DNA of 64,000 nucleotides, from positions 1-64,000 of the forward strand of contig NZ_AULZ01000020.1 in assembly GCF_000422545.1 (NCBI RefSeq), written 5' to 3'. Below, one piece after another: positions 27,734-35,411 of the stretch. A program made the translations under genes and the position numbers. This DNA is from Desulfocurvibacter africanus subsp. africanus DSM 2603. GTDB taxonomy: Bacteria > Desulfobacterota > Desulfovibrionia > Desulfovibrionales > Desulfovibrionaceae. Position 1 is the stretch's first letter. Each line of letters opens with the position of its first letter. The notes beneath the pieces were generated by a model that was given only the letters and a program-made list of their open reading frames with translations, had not been told where the DNA came from and did no database searches.

Positions 27734-28360
27734 CTACTTGGTTCCGAATATCTTGTCGCCCGCATCGCCTAGGCCGGGGATGATGTAACCGACCTCGTTT
27801 AGGTGCGAGTCGATGGCGGCCGTGTATATCTCCACGTCCGGGTGGGTGGCCTCCAAACGCTTGAGTCCCTCGGGAGCGGCCACGAGGAACAGGCCTCTGA
27901 TTTTGGTACAGCCGGCTTTCTTGAGCAGCTCGATGGTGGCGATGAGCGTGCCCCCGGTGGCAAGCATGGGATCAAGGATGAGTGCCATGCGCTCCTCAAG
28001 GTTCTTGGTCAGCTTGACGTAGTATTCGACAGGCTGAAGGGTTTCCTCATTGCGGTAAAAGCCGACCACGCTGACCTTGGCCCCGGGTATCATGTCCAGC
28101 ACGCCGTCCATCATTCCCAGTCCCGCGCGCAGAATTGGGACAACGGTGATCTTCTTGCCCTTGATCTGTTCCACCTCCACCTCGCCGGCCCAGCCCTGAA
28201 CAACTGTTTTTTCAGTCTCGAGGTCCTTGGTGGCTTCGTAGGTCAGCAGGCGGCCGATCTCGGAGGCGATGTCCCTGAACTTCTGAGTGGAAATGTCGTG
28301 CTGGCGCAATACGCCTAGCTTATGCCTGACCAGGGGATGATCAACGACGTGTACAGGCAC
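27734..28360 (-). CDS. upp: Uracil phosphoribosyltransferase
   Basis: 208 residues from the GTG at 28360, preceded by CAGGAGGC; this equals the usual Upp length. The PRPP loop [14 protein letters not shown] and the uracil-binding C-terminal [12 protein letters not shown] are both visible. It makes UMP from uracil and PRPP and is first in a salvage operon with uraA, 43 bp upstream of it. Confidence 0.94.
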   Translation of the reverse strand: MPVHVVDHPLVRHKLGVLRQHDISTQKFRDIASEIGRLLTYEATKDLETEKTVVQGWAGEVEVEQIKGKKITVVPILRAGLGMMDGVLDMIPGAKVSVVGFYRNEETLQPVEYYVKLTKNLEERMALILDPMLATGGTLIATIELLKKAGCTKIRGLFLVAAPEGLKRLEATHPDVEIYTAAIDSHLNEVGYIIPGLGDAGDKIFGTK

Positions 28361-28596
28361 GCCTGCCTCCTGTTTCTTTTGGTTTTGGACGCGGCCGCAT
28401 GGTGGCCGCAGGCCTGTGTCGAGCTTGCGCGGAGTATGCGATTGGGCTACGGCCCTACATGCATTAGGGATAATGGGCTGGCAGGAGGGGGACCCGCAGC
28501 CAAAATCGAACCTTTCTAAAGATGTCTGTCGCACGGGTCAAGGGCAAGTAAAAGGCCGATTGCTAGCCGGTCGCCGGCTGTCGGGCAGAGGGATAT

Positions 28597-30267
28597 ATGG
28601 GCGAGGGAGAGGGCCTCACAAAGCTTTATGAAGGTGTAGCCGGGCCGAATGCCGCAGGCAAGCGTCTGGATGTATTCCTGGGCGAGCAGGTTGGCGACGG
28701 TTTTTCCCGGGGCAGGGTGCAGGAGTGGATCAAGATCGGGCTGGCCAGTGTAGACGGCAAGCCCTGGACCAAGCCGAGTCTCCGCCTGCGTGGAGGCGAG
28801 AACGTGTGTCTGCTCGGCCGGGCCGAAGGGAACTGCTTGACCCCTGAGCAGGGCGACCTCGCCGTGTTGTATCGGGATGACTGGCTGCTCGTGCTGAACA
28901 AGCCCGCGGGCCTGACCACACATCCGGCGCCGAGTTGTCCTGAAGGCACACTGGTGCACCGCCTGCTGCACCATTTCCCGGAATTGGCGGCACTGGATAG
29001 CGAACGGCCCGGCATCGTGCACCGCCTCGATAAGGACACTTCAGGCCTGCTGGTGGTGGCCTTGACGGAGCGAGCGCGACTGGCGCTCGCCGAGGATTTT
29101 GCCGAACGTCGGGTGGACAAGGTGTACCTGGCTCTGGTCCATGGCCGTCCTCAGGATCGCGGGGACATTGACCTGCCCATGGGCCGCCATCCCACGCACA
29201 AAACCCGCATGGCAGTGCTGAAGAAGGGCGGACGGCCGGCCCGCTCGGCATATGAGATGCTGTGGTCTTCGCGTGACGGCTGTTTTTCTCTCCTGCGTGT
29301 GCGCATTTTCACCGGCCGCACGCACCAGATCCGCGTGCACTTGGCCGCCATCGGTCATCCCATCATCGGCGACTCGGTGTATGGACCCGGTCCGTTTGCC
29401 GGCTGGGATAAAGACCTGCCTTGGGCAAGGTTATTGGCGAAGCGCCAAATGCTCCATGCGCACCGGTTACGCCTGGCTCATCCGGCCGACGGTCGCGAGC
29501 TGGTCTTCGTCTCCACGCCACCCAAGGATTTTCGCCGCTTGCCGCTATTGCTGGACCGCCGGGTGCAGCGCGTAGGGCTCACGGGCATGCCCGGCAGCGG
29601 CAAGTCCACTTTGCTGCGGCTCCTGGCCGAAAAAAACGTGCCGACCTTCAGCGCGGACAAGGCCGTGGCCGAGCTGTATGCGCCAGGCGGAGACGGGACC
29701 GCACTCCTGGCCCGGCGCTTCGGTGAGCGTTTTATGACCGAGGCCAGCGGCGTGAACAAGCGGGCGCTATTTCAAGCCATGTTGGAAAATTCCGCTCTGC
29801 GCCGCGAGGTGGAAGAGCTTGTGCACCCGTTGGTGAAGCATCGCATGGAGCTCTTTTTCCAGGCGCACCAACATGAACGGTTGGCGGTCGCCGAGATTCC
29901 GCTGCTTGTGGAAGCAGGCTGGGAGCAGGGAAAAGAATTTGATATGGTTGTGGGTATCGCGGCCCCGGCTTATAAGAGAAAGGAATGGCTGCATACGGAG
30001 CGGGGCCTTTCGGAACAAGCTGCGGCCGCGTTGGAAAGCTGGCAATGGCCCGAGGAGCGTAAGCTCAGTCGTTGTGATCTCATAGTGCGCAACCCTGGCG
30101 ATCTGCCTGGCTTGCGGGCCGAAGCCGGCATATTGCTGGCTGACTTGCGCCAGAGGAGGGCCAGGCAGGTGCGCGAGCTCATGGAAAGGCTGGATAGGCT
30201 CTGGAGAGCCTCGGCATCGGCCCAAGGCCGAGAGGAGGGCACATCTTCGCGTGATTCCTTTACGTGA
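28597..30267 (+). CDS. RluD-type pseudouridine synthase fused to dephospho-CoA kinase
   Basis: A 556-residue fusion. Residues 1-325 are an RluA/RluD-family synthase: an S4-like start (RLDVFLGEQ), the catalytic-Asp motif GIVHRLDKDTSGLL, and TGRTHQIRVHLAAIGHPI. Residues from about 325 are a CoaE kinase: P-loop LTGMPGSGKST, then HPLVKHRM and AEIPLLVEAGW. The two halves modify uridine in ribosomal RNA and phosphorylate dephospho-CoA, the last step of CoA synthesis. No stop or frameshift separates them. Similar fusions are, to my knowledge, found in Desulfovibrio. The functional reason is unknown. Confidence 0.92.
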   Translation: MGEGEGLTKLYEGVAGPNAAGKRLDVFLGEQVGDGFSRGRVQEWIKIGLASVDGKPWTKPSLRLRGGENVCLLGRAEGNCLTPEQGDLAVLYRDDWLLVLNKPAGLTTHPAPSCPEGTLVHRLLHHFPELAALDSERPGIVHRLDKDTSGLLVVALTERARLALAEDFAERRVDKVYLALVHGRPQDRGDIDLPMGRHPTHKTRMAVLKKGGRPARSAYEMLWSSRDGCFSLLRVRIFTGRTHQIRVHLAAIGHPIIGDSVYGPGPFAGWDKDLPWARLLAKRQMLHAHRLRLAHPADGRELVFVSTPPKDFRRLPLLLDRRVQRVGLTGMPGSGKSTLLRLLAEKNVPTFSADKAVAELYAPGGDGTALLARRFGERFMTEASGVNKRALFQAMLENSALRREVEELVHPLVKHRMELFFQAHQHERLAVAEIPLLVEAGWEQGKEFDMVVGIAAPAYKRKEWLHTERGLSEQAAAALESWQWPEERKLSRCDLIVRNPGDLPGLRAEAGILLADLRQRRARQVRELMERLDRLWRASASAQGREEGTSSRDSFT

Positions 30268-30967
30268 CAGCATTCCCAATGTACACAGGCCCAAGGCGGT
30301 TTGGCTCTTCATCATCCTCAACGCCAGCGTTTTCCTCTATGAATTGAGCCTTGGCCAGCATCAACTGTTGGATCTCTTTTTCACTTGGGGCATGGTCCCA
30401 GCCCGCCATTTCAGCCCTGGATGGACTGAAGAGGCGGCGCTGCTGAGCAGCACCGCGCCTTTCCTGACTTACATGTTCCTGCACAGCGGCTGGGCTCACT
30501 TCCTGCTCAACATGTGGGTACTGTGGATCTTCGCCGACAATATTGAAGACGTCATGGGTCCGCTGCGCTTCATTGTATTTTATCTTTTGTGTGGCATGGC
30601 AGCCCTTGCCGCGCACGTTCTCTTCAATCCTCAATCGGACATTCCGGTCGTTGGCGCATCCGGTGCCATCGCAGGCATAATGGGCGCCTATATGGTGCTG
30701 TATCCCCATGGCAAGGTGCTGACATTCATTCCTATCTTTTTCATTCCCTATTTCATCGAGATTCCAGCCGTGGTTTTCCTGGCTGTCTGGTTCGTCATCC
30801 AGATCGTCACGGGCTTGGCGACAATAGCCCAAGGCCAGGAGGGCGGCGTGGCCTGGCTGGCTCACGTGGGTGGATTCGTCGCCGGTATTGTGCTCTTGCC
30901 GCTTTTCCGGCGCCGTGACCGTTGCTATTACTGCTACGACATCAAGGCAGGCCGTCCTCAGCATTGA
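30251..30967 (+). CDS. Rhomboid-family intramembrane serine protease
   Basis: 238 residues with about six transmembrane segments, starting at a GTG that overlaps the preceding fusion gene by 17 bases. The catalytic serine lies in VVGASGAIAGIMGAY and the catalytic histidine in WLAHVGGFVAGI. The segment FLHSGWAHFLLNMWVLWIFADNIE matches the L1 loop and second helix (part quoted: GWAHFLLNMWVLWIF). A short Cys/Arg tail ends the protein. Its membrane substrate is unknown. Confidence 0.92.
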   Translation: MIPLRDSIPNVHRPKAVWLFIILNASVFLYELSLGQHQLLDLFFTWGMVPARHFSPGWTEEAALLSSTAPFLTYMFLHSGWAHFLLNMWVLWIFADNIEDVMGPLRFIVFYLLCGMAALAAHVLFNPQSDIPVVGASGAIAGIMGAYMVLYPHGKVLTFIPIFFIPYFIEIPAVVFLAVWFVIQIVTGLATIAQGQEGGVAWLAHVGGFVAGIVLLPLFRRRDRCYYCYDIKAGRPQH

Positions 30968-31094
30968 GCAGGGGTAGGGCAGCGAGCCCTTTTCCCTTGA
31001 ATTCCCTACCGGAACAGGCTTACAACGACCGCTGCGGGAGGTTCCCCCATCCTCCTGCTCTGCCAATCATTCCAGGAGACAATCGAGGAGACGC

Positions 31095-31883
31095 ATGCTT
31101 AGGATCAGCGATCTGCACGTCAGCATTGGCGATAAAGAGGTCCTCAAGGGGATCAATCTGGAAATCGCCGAGGGGGAGACCTTCATCCTCTTTGGCCCCA
31201 ACGGCTCGGGCAAGACCAGCTTGCTCATGACGCTCATGGGCTTCGACGGCTATACCGTGACTAAAGGCCGCATATACTTCAAGGGGCAGGACATCACTGA
31301 AGCCCCCACCTACGAACGCGCTCGCCTCGGCATGGGCATGTCCTTTCAGCGGCCGCCCACCATCCATGGCCTGCCCACGCGCACGCTCATCAAACTTTGC
31401 GCCCGCGGCCGGGAGGTGAATCCCGATTCCCTGGCCAAGCAGGTCAATGCCGAGCAGTTCTTGGACCGAGACATCAACGACGGTTTCTCCGGCGGCGAGA
31501 TCAAGCGCTGTGAGCTCCTGCAGCTCATGGCCCAGGATCCGGACTTCATCCTCTTCGACGAGCCCGAGTCCGGCGTGGACCTGGAAAACATGGTCCTCAT
31601 AGGCTCCACTGCGGCCAAGCTCCTTGGCGGGGGTATAGAGCCCCGCGTGGATATGAGCATCAAGGAGCAGAAACGTCGGCGCCGCAGGTCCGGCCTTATC
31701 ATCACGCATACGGGCTATATCCTCGACTACGTCACGGCCGACCGCGCCCAGGTGCTATACAACGGCAATTTGTGCTGCGAGGATCGGCCGAGAACCATCC
31801 TGGAGCACATCCGCAAGTACGGCTACAAGGAGTGCGTGCGCTGCCTGCAGAAACCAGAAACCACCCTGACGGAGTTGAGATAA
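31095..31883 (+). CDS. sufC: SufC-like ATPase of Fe-S cluster assembly
   Basis: 262 residues. Walker A GPNGSGKTSLL, signature FSGGEIKRCELLQL, Walker B FILFDEPESGVD and switch His in LIITHTGYIL; the ESGVDLE box is specific for SufC. The last 25 residues contain CVRCL. Together with the adjacent SufB-like scaffold it builds Fe-S clusters. Only these two suf genes are present, with no sufD, sufS, sufU or sufE, which matches the minimal two-gene SMS-type systems of anaerobes. The nucleophilic domain insert RVDMSIKEQKRRRRR is unusually basic. Confidence 0.9.
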   Translation: MLRISDLHVSIGDKEVLKGINLEIAEGETFILFGPNGSGKTSLLMTLMGFDGYTVTKGRIYFKGQDITEAPTYERARLGMGMSFQRPPTIHGLPTRTLIKLCARGREVNPDSLAKQVNAEQFLDRDINDGFSGGEIKRCELLQLMAQDPDFILFDEPESGVDLENMVLIGSTAAKLLGGGIEPRVDMSIKEQKRRRRRSGLIITHTGYILDYVTADRAQVLYNGNLCCEDRPRTILEHIRKYGYKECVRCLQKPETTLTELR

Positions 31884-31886
31884 GCC

Positions 31887-33050
31887 ATGTGCGCTCAGGA
31901 TATCGATCTTTCCAAATATGAGTTCGAGGGCATCGCTGCCCCCAAGCTCGGCGATCTGCGCTCACTGGATGCCGACGACCGCGAGCAGCTGCTCATGTCC
32001 GGCATCGACGTGGAGGAGCAGGGCCGCAGCGGCAGCTTCTTGCATGTAAATCATGCCAGCGCATATTGCCATACCGCGCATCCTGGCGTGGAGATCCTGG
32101 ATATCAAGGATGCTCTGGCCAAGTACGACGGGCTCAAGGATTATTTCTGGAAGCTCGTGGACAAGGACAAGGACGAATACACCCGCATGGCAGCCGAACA
32201 CCTGCAAGGCGGCTACTTCGTGCGCGTAAAGAAGGGCGTCAAGGTTCCCGAGCCCGTGCAGTCCTGTCTGTTCATAAAGGCCAACCGCACGGGACAGAGC
32301 GTGCACAATGTCGTGATATTGGAGGAGGACGCGGAGCTGCACATGATCACGGGCTGCGCCGTGTCCAAGCACTCCAAGACCGGCCTGCATCTGGGGATCT
32401 CTGAGTTCTTCGTGGGCAAGAACGCCAAGCTGACTTTCTCCATGGTGCACAACTGGGGCGAAGACACCGAGGTGCGGCCTCGCTCGGCGGGTATCGTGGA
32501 CGAGGGCGGCGTGTTCCTCAACAACTACATCCTGCTCAAGCCCGTCAAGTCCGTGCAGATGTATCCGTCCATCACCCTGGCCGGCCGGGGAGCCGTGGCC
32601 CGTTTCAACTCGGTCATGGTCGCGCCCAAGGGCTCTCACATCGATTCGGGCAACCGCGTGATCATGGCCGCTCCCGACTGCAAGGCCGAGATCATCGCCC
32701 GCACCATCACCACCGGCGGCACCATCATCAACCGCGGTGACATCCAGGGCAGGGCCGTGCCTGGCCGCGGACATCTGGAATGCAAGGGGCTTATCCTTGG
32801 GGACGGCATCATCCATGCCATTCCTGAACTGTACGCATCCGTGGAGGGCGTGGAGCTATCCCACGAAGCGGCTGTGGGCAAGATAGCCCAGGAAGAGATC
32901 GAGTACCTTATGGCCCGCGGCATGGACGAGGAAGAGGCCACTTCGACTATCGTGAGGGGCTTCCTGAATGTGGATATCATGGGCTTGCCGGCCAAGCTCA
33001 AGCAGGCCGTGGACCAGACCATACAAGAAACAGAGAAAGACATGTTCTAG
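31887..33050 (+). CDS. sufB: SufB/SufD-family Fe-S scaffold protein
   Basis: 387 residues, shorter than proteobacterial SufB (about 490). The beta-helix core and the conserved end (VGKIAQEEIEYLMARGMDEEEA, part quoted: QEEIEYLMARGMDEEEA) identify the SufBD family. It is three bases after sufC and must form the SufB-SufC complex. The family is the scaffold for new Fe-S clusters, important for a sulfate reducer rich in Fe-S enzymes. Being the sole SufBD member, it presumably works as a homodimer. Confidence 0.9.
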   Translation: MCAQDIDLSKYEFEGIAAPKLGDLRSLDADDREQLLMSGIDVEEQGRSGSFLHVNHASAYCHTAHPGVEILDIKDALAKYDGLKDYFWKLVDKDKDEYTRMAAEHLQGGYFVRVKKGVKVPEPVQSCLFIKANRTGQSVHNVVILEEDAELHMITGCAVSKHSKTGLHLGISEFFVGKNAKLTFSMVHNWGEDTEVRPRSAGIVDEGGVFLNNYILLKPVKSVQMYPSITLAGRGAVARFNSVMVAPKGSHIDSGNRVIMAAPDCKAEIIARTITTGGTIINRGDIQGRAVPGRGHLECKGLILGDGIIHAIPELYASVEGVELSHEAAVGKIAQEEIEYLMARGMDEEEATSTIVRGFLNVDIMGLPAKLKQAVDQTIQETEKDMF

Positions 33051-33536
33051 ATGAGTGGGGCGCTTCGGCGTCCCACTTTTCTTTCCATGCCAAGTAATAC
33101 GGGACATCTGCTTGGCGGCATGACCTTCGCGGTGGGAGGCGTGGCCGCCGGCTACTGGTCAGGCTTTTACCAGCCGGACTTGGTCACTGCCGGATTGCTT
33201 GTGGCCGTGGCCATCATGGCTGCGCTTTTTCCGGACGTTGACACCGATTCCCACGGTCAGCGCCTCTACTACAGCATGCTTGTGGCAGCGGACCTGCTGC
33301 TCATCATTTTCGGCCAATACCGCTGGGCCGCGCTGCTGGGACTGTTCGCCATGTTCCCGGCTGTGGGCCAACACCGGGGCTGGACCCATACCTGGTGGGC
33401 CATGCTTGTGACCCCTTTACCCATGCTTATCGTGCCGAGCATCTTCTTCGGCCTTCCGCTACGGCCCCTTACTCCCTTCTATGTCGCAGCCGTGATCGGC
33501 TATTTCTCGCATTTGGCGTTGGACCGGAAATTTTAA
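33051..33536 (+). CDS. YdjM-like membrane-bound metal-dependent hydrolase
   Basis: 161 residues (149 if started at the ATG at 33087, where the family motif begins sooner; neither start has a good ribosome site). The YdjM/LexA-regulated family motifs are visible: GHLLGG, FPDVDTDSHG and HRGWTHT, with four hydrophobic segments. The His and Asp residues are expected to bind metal at the membrane. The physiological role of the family is not known. It begins directly at the sufB stop codon and is the last host gene before the integrated island. Confidence 0.8.
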   Translation: MSGALRRPTFLSMPSNTGHLLGGMTFAVGGVAAGYWSGFYQPDLVTAGLLVAVAIMAALFPDVDTDSHGQRLYYSMLVAADLLLIIFGQYRWAALLGLFAMFPAVGQHRGWTHTWWAMLVTPLPMLIVPSIFFGLPLRPLTPFYVAAVIGYFSHLALDRKF

Positions 33537-33716
33537 GTTCTGTTTTCAAAGCCTAGCGAGACTCCATTTCCCCGAGGCATGCCTTAAGGTCATCGAGAAC
33601 TCGGACCGGGAAATGGAGGTGCTGACAATAGCGGGAGAGGTAAGGAAGCGGTATACGAATGCCAGTCGTTTGGTATTCCTGGCGGTATCCAGAGAGCTAC
33701 CAGTTGAACCAGAAAT

Positions 33717-33744
33717 GAAAATGCCCCCAGTTGGGGGCATTTTC
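33717..33744. terminator. Hairpin at the left island border, probable native ssrA terminator
   Basis: A 12-13 bp stem (GAAAATGCCCCC with GGGGGCATTTTC) with a 4-nt loop, four bases outside the left attachment site. In the leftward direction it ends in TTTTC. Before the island inserted, this hairpin would have stood directly after the 3' end of the leftward tmRNA gene, so I read it as the original ssrA terminator now displaced by 11.7 kb. Confidence 0.7.
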
Positions 33745-33747
33745 ACG

Positions 33748-33776
33748 GAAATTTGGTGGGGCGGCGTCAATCGAAT
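33748..33776. other. attL: left attachment site of the island
   Basis: Twelve identical bases (GAAATTTGGTGG) match the right border at 45409, where they include the CCA end of tmRNA. The next 17 positions continue to resemble the tmRNA T-arm (CGCCGCC, TTCGATT) with one missing base and two substitutions. This is the displaced partial copy of the ssrA 3' end. Confidence 0.85.
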
Positions 33777-33830
33777 AGAAGCTAGGTAACTCAAGTAGTT
33801 GCTTAATTTTGCCCAATTAGGGTTTTGCTG

Positions 33831-33852
33831 TTACCCCCAGAGTTACCCCCAG
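33831..33852. repeat. Arm-type repeats near attL
   Basis: Two direct copies of TTACCCCCAG at 33831-33840 and 33843-33852, 12 bp apart. The same sequence recurs next to attR at 45240-45311. Matching short repeats on both sides of an attachment site are what tyrosine integrases use as arm-binding sites. Confidence 0.6.
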
Positions 33853-34214
33853 AAAAAAATACTATCCTCCTTTCGCGTATGCATCTGCGTACTGGTGCGC
33901 ACTGCGTACCGCGCAATTTAAACGGACAGATTCTGCACCCCCTCCTGCTGCCGAACCCGCTCGGCCCATGCAATGTCAGCGATCTCGACCGGAGCATTCA
34001 GTTCGGGCTGGGACTGTGGCGGCCCAGGGTGTTATGCACGGTGTCGCCTGGGCGGTTCAGTTGGTTGATGTACTCATTCATGTGGTTATCCGCTGGTCAA
34101 ACGGGAACGGCGGTGGTATGGGGCGTGAAACCAAGTCGCCTTTATCGCGCTCTGGCACCCATGGGCTGCACAGAACGCCTGCGTGCTTTCCTAACCCGTT
34201 ATGGAGGCAAACAC

Positions 34215-34571
34215 ATGGGCTTGTTTAGTTTTCTGTCGGCTCCGCTGAAGATCGAAGAAGTTAAAATGGTACTCATTGGAAAACATGTGTTTAATCGCCT
34301 TTCTGATTACGACAAGAGAGTGGTCACGTTAGCAGCCGAGGATATATTGAGAAGGTGCGGCAGCGGGAAATTTCTAGCGTCTCTGCCGGATGTATCAAGG
34401 TACGCCCTTATATCTCTCGCGCTTGCTGAAATAGGCATAGATCATGGGCTTAATGGATTTCAGTGGATAGCGATTAAGCGCCCGCTTCTTGTACATAGTT
34501 ACGACGAATTTGTTTGGAATACCGCGCGATCAATGGTGCTAAAGGATTTCGCAGTTGAGCCAGAGCTTTGA
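34215..34571 (+). CDS. Island protein of unknown function, 118 residues
   Basis: Started at the ATG at 34215 because TGGAGG lies seven bases upstream; the same frame is open to 33825 but that 390-bp part has no ribosome site and looks non-coding, leaving a long leader or spacer after attL. The protein is mixed charged/hydrophobic with no signal peptide and no domain I recognise. It is transcribed toward the centre of the island, opposite to the replication genes, and ends in its own terminator. This position is typical of satellite cargo. Confidence 0.6.
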   Translation: MGLFSFLSAPLKIEEVKMVLIGKHVFNRLSDYDKRVVTLAAEDILRRCGSGKFLASLPDVSRYALISLALAEIGIDHGLNGFQWIAIKRPLLVHSYDEFVWNTARSMVLKDFAVEPEL

Positions 34572-34588
34572 TCTCGCCCAGCCATGCC

Positions 34589-34617
34589 AAGGCCCGCCCA
34601 TGCGGGCCTTCTTTTTT
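34589..34617 (+). terminator. Intrinsic terminator after the 118-residue cargo gene
   Basis: A 9-bp stem (AAGGCCCGC with GCGGGCCTT), loop CCAT, then a run of seven T. It begins 18 bp after the stop codon of the cargo gene. Confidence 0.92.
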
Positions 34618-34833
34618 TCTTGCCCGCCGCTTGACATCCCGAGCTCCCAGACGTGCAGACTTCCCATGGATGCTGGCGCTCATCGTCACTATGGAGCCTT
34701 CGGGCAGCCGGCGATCTTATTTGATTCATGCTTCCGCAGTTTTTGTTGTATCGCTGGGCTGCCTGTTTCATGCGGTTTCCTCTAGATATTCTATTTTTCT
34801 GATGGTATGCGTGCGGCAAAGGAGCCTAAAGCC

Positions 34834-35370
34834 ATGCGTAGTCGCTTCGTCCTGCTCGCTCTGGTGTTAATGGTTACTGTCTCGGCGTGCGCTGGGATGC
34901 AGCCAAGGCTGTCCACGCGCAGGCTGGGAAACGCTGTTGAAATCAGAAAGAGCGGAGAGAATATCCTTGTTGTCTCTGTGTCCGATTACTACCATTATGA
35001 TTTTTCTGGACCGCTCCCCTATGACAACGAATCCCAATGGTTTGATTACCGTTACAAATCTTCTCCAGACTATCTGCACATTGAGCACATACCCGTAAGC
35101 GTTGCTGCAAAGCAAGCCTTGAATGGTTTTTCTGGCCCATACCATAACTTTCTTCATGGGTGCTCAATCCGCTATACTGTCACCTACAGGGTAGAGGGCA
35201 GCAAGCGCGCTGTACGTGTTACGCTTTCCGTTAAGATGCCCGACGAAGCCGCTTGCGGGGAATGGGACTTCCAGGCCCTTACCCCAGCCCAGAAGCCCCT
35301 TGCAGAAGATGTCGAGCAGCGTATGCATGCAGCCTATTCTGTTGAGGCCAACCGTACCCCGGACGACTAA
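34834..35370 (+). CDS. Island-encoded lipoprotein
   Basis: 178 residues from the ATG at 34834 (AAAGGAG upstream). The signal peptide MRSRFVLLALVLMVTVSAC ends in a lipobox with Cys19, so the product should be an exported lipoprotein. The mature part is rich in Tyr and His with no recognised family. It has its own transcription unit, convergent with the late genes, between the cargo gene and the 465-residue gene. Envelope lipoproteins in phages often alter host receptors (superinfection exclusion); that role is only a suggestion. Confidence 0.7.
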   Translation: MRSRFVLLALVLMVTVSACAGMQPRLSTRRLGNAVEIRKSGENILVVSVSDYYHYDFSGPLPYDNESQWFDYRYKSSPDYLHIEHIPVSVAAKQALNGFSGPYHNFLHGCSIRYTVTYRVEGSKRAVRVTLSVKMPDEAACGEWDFQALTPAQKPLAEDVEQRMHAAYSVEANRTPDD

Positions 35371-35411
35371 AGCCCTCTGCCGTTGCTCATGCCGCCGCCG
35401 AAGCGCCCCCG

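Noticed and set aside
33537-33789. Open rightward stretch across the left att site, with a weak start at 33613
   Set aside because: It runs through a terminator hairpin and attL and has no homology I recognise; probably chance.
33825-34214. N-terminal extension of the 118-residue island gene
   Set aside because: No ribosome site, and composition unlike coding sequence; the ATG at 34215 has a clear GGAGG.
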